Positions 1-7,610 of a DNA stretch of 64,000 nucleotides are shown here, in pieces; the stretch's first letter is position 1; every line of letters starts with the position of its first letter. Origin of the DNA: Flavobacteriaceae bacterium (GTDB taxonomy: Bacteria > Bacteroidota > Bacteroidia > Flavobacteriales > Flavobacteriaceae); NCBI GenBank assembly GCA_026988355.1, contig JALSLK010000089.1, forward strand, positions 20,310 through 84,309, read 5' to 3'. Under the pieces are notes generated by a model. It ran no database searches, was not told the origin of the DNA, and was given only the letters and a program-made list of their open reading frames with translations. Position numbers and translations under genes: made by a program.

Positions 1-1
1 A

Positions 2-295
2 GTTACCAAATTTAAAGATGAAGCAGATGCTATTGCCATTGCAAACGATACTTTATATGGGTTAGGAGCAGGAGTTTGGACAAGAGATGCACATCAATTA
101 TACCAAATACCAAGAGCAATAAAAGCAGGTCGAGTTTGGGTTAATTGTTATCATGCATATCCAGCACACGCACCATTTGGAGGATATAAAAAATCAGGAT
201 TTGGTAGAGAAAATCACTTAATGATGATGAACCATTATCGCCAAACAAAAAATATGTTGATTTCTTACGATAAAAATAAATTAGGATTCTTTTAA
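2..295 (+). CDS. Aldehyde dehydrogenase, C-terminal part (runs in from the left edge)
   Basis: The last 97 codons of an NAD(P)-dependent aldehyde dehydrogenase, whose start lies left of the window. The visible part matches the conserved C-terminal end of the family: 'YGLGAGVWT', 'GRVWVN', then '[13 protein letters not shown]', which lies near the oligomerisation and cofactor-domain return strand. The catalytic Cys and Glu are outside the window. The gene is followed by a strong terminator and then a DUF779 gene. That pairing is known for AldB/ExaC-type aldehyde dehydrogenases acting on short aliphatic aldehydes, and I use it to infer the subgroup. The family is secure; the substrate is inferred. 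Confidence 0.93.
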   Translation, partial: VTKFKDEADAIAIANDTLYGLGAGVWTRDAHQLYQIPRAIKAGRVWVNCYHAYPAHAPFGGYKKSGFGRENHLMMMNHYRQTKNMLISYDKNKLGFF

Positions 296-306
296 AAACA
301 AAACTA

Positions 307-335
307 AAAATGACTAGCCATTGGCTAGTCATTTT
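307..335 (+). terminator. Rho-independent terminator after aldehyde dehydrogenase
   Basis: A near-perfect inverted repeat of 14 bp (307-320 against 322-335, core TGACTAGCCA/TGGCTAGTCA) ends in TTTT on the + strand and begins with AAAA. It can therefore terminate in both directions. It separates the dehydrogenase from the DUF779 gene, so the two are probably not always on the same message. Confidence 0.85.
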
Positions 336-348
336 ACATACTTAGATA

Positions 349-708
349 ATGAAATACCAAAGAGTAGCAATAACAGAACAAGCAAAGAAAATAGTTAAAA
401 AACTAAAAAAAGAACATGGCGATTTAATATTCCATCAAAGTGGAGGCTGCTGTGATGGCTCTGCACCGATGATTTTTGAAAAAGGAGATATGTATTTAGA
501 TGAAAGTGACATTCTACTTGGTAAACTAGAAGGTGTTAATTATTATATGAATCAAGATCAATTTGAATATTGGAAACATACACATTTAACCATAGATATT
601 ACCAAAGGAAGAGGCTCTAGCTTTTCTTTAGAAATACCTTTAGGAATACGATTTATAATACAATCTAGAATTCTTACCGAAGAAGAAAATAAAGCGTTAA
701 ACCCATAA
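349..708 (+). CDS. DUF779 family protein (aldehyde dehydrogenase partner)
   Basis: A 119-residue cytoplasmic protein of the DUF779 family. The diagnostic Cys-Cys motif 'SGGCCDGSAPM' lies at residues 31-41, followed by the usual acidic and aromatic stretch ending in a basic region. There is no signal peptide. DUF779 genes are commonly found beside AldB-type aldehyde dehydrogenases, and here the gene lies 53 bp after one. The molecular role is not established; the Cys-Cys pair suggests metal or redox chemistry, which is only an inference. The terminator between the two genes implies its own promoter or partial read-through. Confidence 0.88.
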   Translation: MKYQRVAITEQAKKIVKKLKKEHGDLIFHQSGGCCDGSAPMIFEKGDMYLDESDILLGKLEGVNYYMNQDQFEYWKHTHLTIDITKGRGSSFSLEIPLGIRFIIQSRILTEEENKALNP

Positions 709-725
709 TAATTTAAGATTAATGA

Positions 726-2102
726 ATGAATTTGTTTAAACTTTTTCAATTGGCTAAAAAAATAAATTTTAACTTCAATAACAAAATACTATTGCGATTA
801 TCATTTCTCTTATTTTATTTTTTAAATGCATCAGCACAAAATACATTTGACTTAATAAAAGAAAAGAAAAAAGAAAAAATTTCATTCAAATTAATCAATA
901 ATTTAGTTTTAATACCAGTAGAGTTAAATGGAGAAAATTTAACTTTTATGGTAGATACAGGAGTTAAACAATCCTTACTATTTAGTATAACATCCATAGA
1001 CTCAATAAGTCTAAATCAAGTAGAAAAAGTACGAATAAAAGGATTGGGAGAAGACAAATACTTTGATGCATTAAAATCGAAGAATAATTTATTGCGAATT
1101 GATGATGTGGTATGTCCAGATTTTGAAATTTTAGTAATTTTAGATAAAAAATTTGATTTTTCTACAAGAATGGGAATCAACATACACGGAATAATAGGTA
1201 GTGAATTGTTTAAAGATTTTATTATTGAAATAGATTACCAAAATAAAAAAATAAGTTTTAACAAGCCAAAAACGTATACCTATAAGAGGTGTAAAAAATG
1301 TCAAGAATTCCCACTAACGTTTAGATTTCAAAAACCATATATTAATACCATTATTAGTAGAACAGATAGTACCACAACAAAGGCAAAACTATTGATTGAT
1401 TCTGGATCAGGAGATGCTTTGTGGTTGTTTGAAAAAAGCTCTACAGAAATTGAAATCCCTAAAAAAAGTATGCAAGATTTTTTAGGAAAAGGACTGAGTG
1501 GTAATATTTATGGAAAAAAAGGAAAATTAGCATCGTTAGAAATTGGAAAATTCAAATTTTGTAATATGTTAGTTGCATATCCAGACTCAACATCTATTTT
1601 AGGAGGAGAACATTCTTTTAGAAGAAATGGAATTTTAGGTTCCGAAATATTAAAAAGATTCCATACAATTTACGATTATCCAAACAAAAAAATTACCTTT
1701 AAAAAGAATAAATATTATCGTAAAAAATTTTATTATGATAAAAGCGGACTGGATATTATTTATAATGGAAAAGTATTGGTAAAAGAGTTAGAATCCACAT
1801 TTTCGTATGGTATGAGTAATGCTAAAAGTACAGATACAAATGATATTATTACATATACCTATAATTATATATTTGAAAACTCGTATATTATTGCGTTAGT
1901 AAAGCCAGATTCTGTTGCAGGAAAAGCAGGATTATTAAAAGACGATATCATTTTAAAAATTAACGGAACACCAGCATATAGATATACTTTACAACAAATT
2001 ACCCAAAAAATGTCTGGAAAAGATGGAACATCCATTAGATTACTTATTAAAAGGAGAGGTATGCAGTATACGTTTAAATTTACATTAAAAGATTTTTTGT
2101 AA
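726..2102 (+). CDS. Secreted retropepsin-like aspartyl protease with C-terminal PDZ domain
   Basis: A 458-residue envelope protein. A hydrophobic segment near residues 22-37 ending 'NASAQ' looks like a signal peptide, although the N-terminus before it is long. Two aspartyl-protease-type active-site triads are visible: 'VDTG' at about 76-79 and 'IDSG' at about 224-227. This is the arrangement of a two-lobed pepsin-like or retropepsin-like enzyme. A PDZ domain with 'AGLLKDDIILKING' occupies roughly residues 385-455. Proteins with this aspartyl-protease plus PDZ layout are widespread in Bacteroidetes and mostly uncharacterised. The gene follows DUF779 by 17 bp. The ATG at 726 is chosen because the one at 722 closes after five codons. 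Confidence 0.8.
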   Translation: MNLFKLFQLAKKINFNFNNKILLRLSFLLFYFLNASAQNTFDLIKEKKKEKISFKLINNLVLIPVELNGENLTFMVDTGVKQSLLFSITSIDSISLNQVEKVRIKGLGEDKYFDALKSKNNLLRIDDVVCPDFEILVILDKKFDFSTRMGINIHGIIGSELFKDFIIEIDYQNKKISFNKPKTYTYKRCKKCQEFPLTFRFQKPYINTIISRTDSTTTKAKLLIDSGSGDALWLFEKSSTEIEIPKKSMQDFLGKGLSGNIYGKKGKLASLEIGKFKFCNMLVAYPDSTSILGGEHSFRRNGILGSEILKRFHTIYDYPNKKITFKKNKYYRKKFYYDKSGLDIIYNGKVLVKELESTFSYGMSNAKSTDTNDIITYTYNYIFENSYIIALVKPDSVAGKAGLLKDDIILKINGTPAYRYTLQQITQKMSGKDGTSIRLLIKRRGMQYTFKFTLKDFL

Positions 2103-2174
2103 AGCAATTACCGAATTGTTAATAATTAACCGAAAAAATATTTCGTAAAGAATAAACTAAAATAGTTGCTTTTG

Positions 2175-2182
2175 TACTTTTG
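2175..2182 (+). promoter_or_regulatory. Putative -7 box (TACTTTTG) of the transketolase gene
   Basis: TACTTTTG fits the Bacteroidetes TAnnTTTG -7 element and lies 18 bp before the ATG at 2201. It overlaps the alternative TTG start at 2180, which argues that translation begins at 2201. I see no clear -33 TTTG at the right distance. Confidence 0.5.
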
Positions 2183-2200
2183 TCTTATAAAATAAAAGAT

Positions 2201-3046
2201 ATGTTAAATACATTAGAATTAGAAAAATTTACAACGCAGGTAAGAAGAGATATTGTACGAATGGTACACGATGTTCAATCTGGACATCCAGGAGGATCTT
2301 TAGGTTGTACGGAATTTCTTACCGTTTTATATCAAAAAGTTTTAAATTATTCCACAGATTTTAAAATGGATGGAATAGGTGAAGATATTTTTTTTCTATC
2401 TAATGGACATATTTCACCAGTAATATATAGTGTCTTAGCACGAAGTGGTTTTTTTCCAGTAAAGGAATTGGCAACATTTAGAAAATTAGGAACACGTCTG
2501 CAAGGACATCCAACAACACACGAAGGTTTGCCAGGGATTAGAATGTCGGCAGGATCGTTAGGACAAGGAATGTCCGTTGCAATTGGAGCAGCACAAGCAA
2601 AAAAAATGAATGGAGATAAACATTTAATATATACTTTGCATGGAGATGGAGAATTACAAGAAGGACAAAATTGGGAAGCAATTATGTATGCATCTGCAAA
2701 TAAAATAGATAACTTAATTGCAACTGTAGATTATAATAAAGCACAAATTGATGGCGCAACAGACGATGTTTTGGCTTTAGGAGATTTAAGAGCAAAATTT
2801 GAAGCATTTGATTGGTTGGTTATTGACGTTATAAAAGGAAACGATGTGGATAGTATTATTAGCGGATTAAAAGAAGCAAAAGAAAAATCAGGTAAAGGAA
2901 AACCAGTTTGTATCTTATTACATACCGAAATGGGGAATGGTGTAGATTTTATGATGGGAAGCCACGCTTGGCATGGAAAACCGCCTTCTGATGAACAGTT
3001 AGCAATTGCTTTAGCTCAAAATGAGGAAACTTTAGGAGATTATTAG
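2201..3046 (+). CDS. Transketolase, N-terminal (TPP-binding) subunit
   Basis: A 281-residue N-terminal half of transketolase, the thiamine-diphosphate enzyme of the non-oxidative pentose phosphate pathway. Seen are the 'SGHPGGS' motif at 28-34, the 'GHISPV' segment near 69 and the TPP/Mg2+ motif 'GDGELQEGQNWEA' at 148-160. The chain ends where the split N-subunit normally ends, so this is a complete subunit and not a truncation. Function needs the separate C-terminal subunit (Pyr and C domains), which normally follows at once in flavobacteria. Here it is absent, and 458 bp of non-coding DNA and an accessory island follow instead. The start is ATG 2201; a longer TTG-initiated form would begin inside the promoter box. 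Confidence 0.93.
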   Translation: MLNTLELEKFTTQVRRDIVRMVHDVQSGHPGGSLGCTEFLTVLYQKVLNYSTDFKMDGIGEDIFFLSNGHISPVIYSVLARSGFFPVKELATFRKLGTRLQGHPTTHEGLPGIRMSAGSLGQGMSVAIGAAQAKKMNGDKHLIYTLHGDGELQEGQNWEAIMYASANKIDNLIATVDYNKAQIDGATDDVLALGDLRAKFEAFDWLVIDVIKGNDVDSIISGLKEAKEKSGKGKPVCILLHTEMGNGVDFMMGSHAWHGKPPSDEQLAIALAQNEETLGDY

Positions 3047-3195
3047 GTTATATATTTACAGGACAGACACGTATTAAATAAAATTATTTTTCTATAAAGT
3101 CAGTCTTGACTTAATTTAATGCTCTTTTTCAATAATTATTTTTTGAATAAAAAATATTTTTAATGTGTTTGCTTGATATTTTTAAGGTATTAATA
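3047..3195. other. AT-rich gap between transketolase and the island promoter
   Basis: Non-coding and extremely AT-rich. The only structure I see is a weak hairpin at 3097-3112 (AAGTCA/TGACTT, loop GTCT) followed by an AT stretch, which could terminate the transketolase message. There is no recognisable remnant of the transketolase C-subunit gene. Confidence 0.5.
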
Positions 3196-3224
3196 TTGTA
3201 AGTCAATATTTTTATATATATTTG
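3196..3224 (+). promoter_or_regulatory. Strong Bacteroidetes-type promoter of the peptide operon
   Basis: A -33 TTG at 3196-3198, an 18-nt spacer and a -7 TATATTTG at 3217-3224. This is a very good fit to the TTTG / TAnnTTTG consensus of the Bacteroidetes housekeeping sigma factor. The predicted transcription start, about 5-7 nt downstream, is near 3229-3231. That is exactly where the first stem of the leader RNA begins. Confidence 0.72.
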
Positions 3225-3228
3225 TGTT

Positions 3229-3465
3229 GCTCAATTAAATTCGTAAAAGGGGTTCTACGATTTTTTTTGAGTGAAAAAGCTATGAACCCTTCTTAAAAAT
3301 TTCTAAAATTGGTAGTCATTATGACTGAGTAAATAGAGTGAATTCAAGACCATCCGGCTTACGGGATTAGCACAAGAAAAAAGAAAGACACTCTCTGGAA
3401 AAGTAAAATTGAAAACCTAAAAAGCCGAGACTGTGGAATGACCACACGAAGAATAACGGCTAATT
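3229..3465 (+). ncRNA. Structured 5' leader RNA with an H-type pseudoknot, family unknown
   Basis: About 240 nt of non-coding transcript between a strong promoter and a small secreted-peptide gene, much richer in G+C than the gap before it. I can pair it by eye. P1: 3230-3234 and 3237-3245 with 3256-3263 and 3267-3271. Its 10-nt loop holds AGGGGTTC (3248-3255), which pairs with GAACCCTT (3284-3291) to form a classic pseudoknot. P3: AGTC/GACT at 3314-3326. P4: AGAGTG (3335-3340) with CACTCT (3389-3394), enclosing ATCC/GGAT (3352-3367). P5: AGCCG (3423-3427) with CGGCT (3457-3461), enclosing TGTGG/CCACA (3432-3446). I do not recognise it as RNase P, tmRNA, SRP RNA or any riboswitch class. It may be a cis-regulatory leader or a free small RNA. 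Confidence 0.6.
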
Positions 3466-3504
3466 AAATTGTTCTTCAAAATTTAACTTTTAAATTATTT
3501 TATT

Positions 3505-3783
3505 ATGAAAAATTTATTTTTTGCATTAGCTTTTATGCTAATAGGAATGTTTGCTTTTGCAAACACAGAAGTAATTTCTGACATTGATGTGAATAAAACA
3601 GAAAATGTTTTATCTCTAAATGCTCAAGAAAAATTATTAGGTTGTTCTAGTAAAACAGTAACTATCACAACGACAAATACAGACGGTTCTGCAACTTCAA
3701 CTTCAACAACGACTGTAAGTTGTGATACACCACAGGAGCTTGCTCAGTATCATGCAGCAGTTAAAAAATTAGGAATAAGATAA
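3505..3783 (+). CDS. Small secreted Thr-rich peptide with Cys-bracketed hairpin (copy 1)
   Basis: 92 residues. A clear Sec signal peptide (residues 1-19, ending 'MFAFA') is followed by a short acidic linker, then 'LLGC' with Cys47, a Thr/Ser-rich run with a central 'NTDGS' turn, Cys73, and the tail 'DTPQELAQYHA'. The alternating Thr pattern on both sides of the Asn-x-Asp-Gly turn looks like a beta-hairpin closed by a Cys47-Cys73 disulphide (inference). The gene lies next to a paralogue with the same Cys-to-Cys spacing of 26. No known family comes to mind. It is the first gene after the structured leader RNA and is probably well transcribed. Secretion is likely; whether it is a signal, a toxin, a scaffold or an adhesive is unknown. 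Confidence 0.8.
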   Translation: MKNLFFALAFMLIGMFAFANTEVISDIDVNKTENVLSLNAQEKLLGCSSKTVTITTTNTDGSATSTSTTTVSCDTPQELAQYHAAVKKLGIR

Positions 3784-3794
3784 ATATAATAGAT

Positions 3795-4091
3795 ATGAAA
3801 AATATAATATGTATTTTAGGTCTGTTTGTAGCTTCATTTAGTTTTGCTGCAAACATTGGAGAAATTGAAGATAATAATCAGATTATTAATTTAACTGATG
3901 ACGCTGAATGTGTTACTATAAAAGTTAAAAACAATGAGGCTTTAGGATGTCAAACCTCTACAACTTCAACAGTTACAACAAATCCAGATGGTTCTTCAAC
4001 TAGAACAACCACAACTACAACAAGTTGTGATACACCACAAGAACTTGCGCAGCTTCATGCATTAATGGCAGCAATAGGAATGGGTATTTAG
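3795..4091 (+). CDS. Small secreted Thr-rich peptide with Cys-bracketed hairpin (copy 2)
   Basis: 98 residues, a diverged tandem copy of the preceding peptide, starting 11 bp after its stop. The signal peptide spans residues 1-19 ('ASFSFAA'). Cys52 and Cys78 are 26 residues apart, exactly as in copy 1, with a Thr-rich run and an 'NPDGS' turn between them. The tail 'SCDTPQELAQLHA' is almost identical to copy 1, while the linkers are not alike. An extra Cys39 is unique to this copy. Strong conservation of the turn, the cysteines and the CDTPQELAQ tail, against poor conservation elsewhere, suggests these are the functional parts. A terminator-like hairpin follows the stop codon. Confidence 0.8.
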   Translation: MKNIICILGLFVASFSFAANIGEIEDNNQIINLTDDAECVTIKVKNNEALGCQTSTTSTVTTNPDGSSTRTTTTTTSCDTPQELAQLHALMAAIGMGI

Positions 4092-4107
4092 TAGTCAATT
4101 TAACCTT

Positions 4108-4132
4108 ATGGCAGTCTAATATAGACTGCCAT
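4108..4132 (+). terminator. Terminator or attenuator between the peptide pair and the GLPGLI gene
   Basis: A perfect 11-bp inverted repeat, ATGGCAGTCTA/TAGACTGCCAT, with a 3-nt loop, followed by CTTTTAAT. The U-run is imperfect, so partial read-through is likely. That would give high peptide expression and lower expression of the two membrane-associated genes downstream. Confidence 0.75.
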
Positions 4133-4153
4133 CTTTTAATAATCATAAATAAT

Positions 4154-4957
4154 ATGAAAATATTAATCAATATAGCATTATTTCTAACATTTATTTTTGG
4201 ATTCGGTCAAAATCAATATTCCGAAATAAAATATTATTTTAAAATTAATAATGGCGGAAGTCCTGTCATACTTGATTGTGCCTTATTATATAACGAAAAT
4301 GATAATAAATCAACATTTATAAATTTTGGCTTTAATAGTATTCCTGAAGAACAGAAAACAGAGATAGATGATATTAACGGAGATTTATTAGTAAATGTTG
4401 AAAAGTATGATGATAATAACGGGCAAAAACCTGAATATCAAAAGTTTTTCCTAAAAGACAGTCTGGTTTCACATGAAAGTGTTTACGGCGAAAAAAAGTA
4501 TCATGTAATATTAGAAAAATTACCTACGCTTAGATGGGAGATATTAAACGATACTTTAAATATTTTAAACTTTAAAACTCAAAAGGCAAAAGTAAACTTT
4601 AGAGGTCGAGATTATTTTGCATGGTTCTCTACTGAAATAAAAATTTCTGATGGTCCATATAAATTTTATGGACTACCAGGTTTAATTCTTAAAATACAAT
4701 CAACAGACTCTAAATATACATTTGAGGTCTACTCAGTTAAACTAAATATCTCAGAAAAACATTTTTCAATTACTAATCTAAAGGAAAAATACCCAAATAA
4801 AAAAATAATTTCAATCAATGATAAAGTAAATTTGATTAAGAAAAATACAGAGAAAGAAAGAAAGTTTAGATTAAGCAATAATCCAAATGCTACTGAAATA
4901 AAGATAGAACATTCTGGCATTGAATTAAATTATGAAGATGTTATAAATGGGAACTAA
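4154..4957 (+). CDS. GLPGLI family protein
   Basis: 267 residues with an N-terminal signal peptide (about 1-18, ending 'FGFGQ'), so exported to the periplasm or outer membrane. The family-defining motif GLPGLI sits at residues 173-178 within 'YKFYGLPGLILKI', giving membership of the TIGR01200-type GLPGLI family. That family is found mainly in Bacteroidetes and has no established function. The surrounding pattern of beta strands is typical of the family. The last 11 nt overlap the start of the TonB-like receptor gene, so the two are probably translationally coupled and act together. Its place directly after two secreted peptides is the only clue to a role. Confidence 0.88.
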   Translation: MKILINIALFLTFIFGFGQNQYSEIKYYFKINNGGSPVILDCALLYNENDNKSTFINFGFNSIPEEQKTEIDDINGDLLVNVEKYDDNNGQKPEYQKFFLKDSLVSHESVYGEKKYHVILEKLPTLRWEILNDTLNILNFKTQKAKVNFRGRDYFAWFSTEIKISDGPYKFYGLPGLILKIQSTDSKYTFEVYSVKLNISEKHFSITNLKEKYPNKKIISINDKVNLIKKNTEKERKFRLSNNPNATEIKIEHSGIELNYEDVINGN

Positions 4958-7610
4958 ACATTTTTTTTTTTTATTACTATTTACTGTAAATTCTCAGCTG
5001 ATAGCTCAAGATATTTCAGGTGAAGTAAAAGATGGAAATGGTAAAAAATTACCTTTCGTAAATATTTTAATAAAAGAAAAGGAAGATAGTAAAAAAATAA
5101 TTTTTTTTACACAGACCGATAGGGAAGGGAAATTTATTTTTTATAAAAAAACTATAATTTCTATTGAAAATGACAGTATTTATTTAGAGGCAAGTCTAAA
5201 TGGTTATAATGAAGTTATAAAAATGATTAGACAGCGTGAATTAACTAAAACGTATAATATTAATTTCATTTTACAGAGATTACAGGTTCAAAAATTACAA
5301 GAGATTATTATTGTAGGTAAAATTCCTAAATTTAAAATTAGCAAAGACACAATTTCATTCAAAGTTAAACAATATGTTGATGGCTCTGAAACAAAAATAG
5401 AAGATGTTATAAAAAATTTACCTGGTATTGATGTTAACTCAACTACAGGCGAAATACTTTATAAAGGGAAATCTATTGAAACGGTAACTCTTGATGGAGA
5501 TAATCTTTTTGGTTTTAATTATACATTAGGAACAAAAAATATAAATGCTGATATGGTTGAGCAAATTGAAGCTATTGACAATTATGCAGAGAACCCATTG
5601 TTAAAAGGTATAGAACAAGGTGGAAAAGTTTCTTTAAATTTAAAATTAAAAAAAAATAAAACAAATTATTCAGGAAATATAACAGCAGGGTTTGGTATGT
5701 TTGACCTAGATAAAATAGCAACTGATATTCAAGGAAATTTTCTAACAACATCAGCAGCATTAAAATCTTTTGCAACATTGTCTCAAAATAACATAGGAAT
5801 AAATCACTCTCCTTTTGATTATTTTGGTTTTAACCTAAGCATAGAGCAACAAAAAGAGAGTAATTATTTTGCTAAGAAAAATTTACATGAAACGATTTTT
5901 ACAAATGCAGTTACGATGAGTAGAGCTAATATCAACAATCAGTTTTTTGGAAACTATAATGCCATTTTCAAACTCAATCCTAAGCTAAGTGTCAAAACTA
6001 ATATATATTATTTACAAGACAGAATAAATATAAATCAATTATTTCAAAACAACTATACAATAAATAATCAGAATTTCGTAACCAAGGATAACACTTTTAT
6101 TACTAAAAAACCACAACAATATCGTGGAGATTTAGAAATAAAATATAATACATCAAAAACTTCTCTTTTGGAGTATAACTTACGGTTAAGACAAGAGAAC
6201 ATCAAAATACCTACCATTATTATTCAAAACGAAACTGAAGATTTTTCATCAATTTTACATACAAAAGACTTCTACCTAAAACAAAATTTGTTATGGACAA
6301 AGAAACTTTCAGACGGTAAAGCTTTGCAAGTTTCACTATTTCATTCCTTTAATGATTTACCTCAAACATCCAGTATTACACCATCGGTATTTGATGAAAA
6401 CTCAATAAATGATATTCAAGAAAGCGAGTTTAAAAAAACTTTTTTGGAGGGGAAAGCAACTTATTTGGGTTCGAGTAAAAGAGATAAATATACATTTACC
6501 TTTGGGGCAAACTTAAGCCAATCGCCTTTCGTTTCAAGGTTGTTTAATTCAGAAAATACTATTTCAGAAAACAAATTCGATTATTCAAAAAGTAATATTT
6601 TTAACACAGGTGTGTATAACTTTAGCTATGGTAAATGGCAAATTTCGCCTTCCTATTCCATTCGTTTATTAAATCAAAACTTAGAACAAAATATAGAAAA
6701 TCAAGAGCAAACTCAAAATAATTTTATTTTTGAGCCAACTTTAAATCTTAAATATAAACTTAATTCAGTTTCATTTTTATCTACAAATTTAGGCTACAAT
6801 CAAAACACCAATACAGAACAATATTTTTTTTTAAATCAAGTATTAATGAACAACCGAACAACAGTTAGTAACTTACCAAGTTTAAATTTGCAAAATAGTC
6901 AAAGATATAGTCTGTTGTATTTCAATAATGATCTGTATAATCAATTTCAACTAAATGCTGATATAAGTTATCAAAAATCAACAGGTAATTATTTTACAAA
7001 TCAGAATATTACGGAAAACACAACACAGATAGAATATTTCTTTCTTCCACAAGACAATAGCAATTGGAATATGAACATTCAAGTATCTAAGTATATTCCA
7101 TTTATTGAATCGACATTAAAATTAATAAGTAACTCTTCTATTTCAAATTTTAAGAATATTGTAAATAATTCTGCTTTAAGGCTAAACGAAAATCAATTTT
7201 TGAGGAATTCATTCTTTTGGAAAACAGCTTTTGATATACCTATAAATTTTGAAAATACCATTACTTATCAATATTCAAACTCAAAAAGTAAAAATCTATC
7301 CGCATTTATAAATAAGTCTTGGCAAAACACTTTCAGAATCATTTTAAAACCCAACAAAAAATGGTTTTTAATAGTTTCCTCTGATTATTACTTACCTAAT
7401 ATCGAACAATCAGAGCAGCAATTTTACTTTTTGGATGCAACTTTAAGACACAAACCAAAAAATAAAAAATGGGGAGCAAGTTTTACCATGAGAAACATAA
7501 CTAACGAAAATAATTTTGAACAAGTACAAACATCTGACATATCGACAACAATATTTAAAAGTAATTTATTGCCAAGATATTTTTTACTTAATTTAATGTG
7601 GAACTTCTAA
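4947..7610 (+). CDS. TonB-receptor-like outer-membrane beta-barrel protein
   Basis: 887 residues. A signal peptide (about 1-20, 'LLFTVNSQLIAQ') is followed by a carboxypeptidase-D regulatory-like domain (about 22-100), then a plug-like domain at about 130-225 ('IEDVIKNLPGIDVN', 'VTLDGDNLFG'). The rest is a large barrel rich in alternating aromatic and polar strands, ending in Trp-Asn-Phe; a terminal Phe is typical of outer-membrane barrels. This is the layout of SusC/TonB-dependent or OMP_b-brl_3 proteins. No clear TonB box is seen between signal peptide and domain. The start overlaps the GLPGLI gene by 11 nt. It is probably the outer-membrane channel or receptor of the island. Whether it imports or exports the peptides is unknown. 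Confidence 0.85.
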   Translation: MGTKHFFFLLLFTVNSQLIAQDISGEVKDGNGKKLPFVNILIKEKEDSKKIIFFTQTDREGKFIFYKKTIISIENDSIYLEASLNGYNEVIKMIRQRELTKTYNINFILQRLQVQKLQEIIIVGKIPKFKISKDTISFKVKQYVDGSETKIEDVIKNLPGIDVNSTTGEILYKGKSIETVTLDGDNLFGFNYTLGTKNINADMVEQIEAIDNYAENPLLKGIEQGGKVSLNLKLKKNKTNYSGNITAGFGMFDLDKIATDIQGNFLTTSAALKSFATLSQNNIGINHSPFDYFGFNLSIEQQKESNYFAKKNLHETIFTNAVTMSRANINNQFFGNYNAIFKLNPKLSVKTNIYYLQDRININQLFQNNYTINNQNFVTKDNTFITKKPQQYRGDLEIKYNTSKTSLLEYNLRLRQENIKIPTIIIQNETEDFSSILHTKDFYLKQNLLWTKKLSDGKALQVSLFHSFNDLPQTSSITPSVFDENSINDIQESEFKKTFLEGKATYLGSSKRDKYTFTFGANLSQSPFVSRLFNSENTISENKFDYSKSNIFNTGVYNFSYGKWQISPSYSIRLLNQNLEQNIENQEQTQNNFIFEPTLNLKYKLNSVSFLSTNLGYNQNTNTEQYFFLNQVLMNNRTTVSNLPSLNLQNSQRYSLLYFNNDLYNQFQLNADISYQKSTGNYFTNQNITENTTQIEYFFLPQDNSNWNMNIQVSKYIPFIESTLKLISNSSISNFKNIVNNSALRLNENQFLRNSFFWKTAFDIPINFENTITYQYSNSKSKNLSAFINKSWQNTFRIILKPNKKWFLIVSSDYYLPNIEQSEQQFYFLDATLRHKPKNKKWGASFTMRNITNENNFEQVQTSDISTTIFKSNLLPRYFLLNLMWNF

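Noticed and set aside
2180..2200. Earlier TTG start for the transketolase subunit
   Set aside because: It lies inside the promoter box TACTTTTG, so ribosomes could not use it. The ATG at 2201 gives the normal length.
3421..3465. Group II intron domain V
   Set aside because: The AGCCG/CGGCT stem with an inner GTGG/CCAC hairpin resembles domain V at first sight, but the internal loop sizes and the loop (AATGA, not GAAA) do not match, and there is no reverse transcriptase ORF.
3229..3465. RNase P RNA, tmRNA or SRP RNA
   Set aside because: None of the conserved core motifs of those RNAs is present.
3047..7610. Insertion sequence or transposon ends of the island
   Set aside because: No transposase, terminal inverted repeat or clear direct repeat was found at either border, so the mode of arrival stays open.
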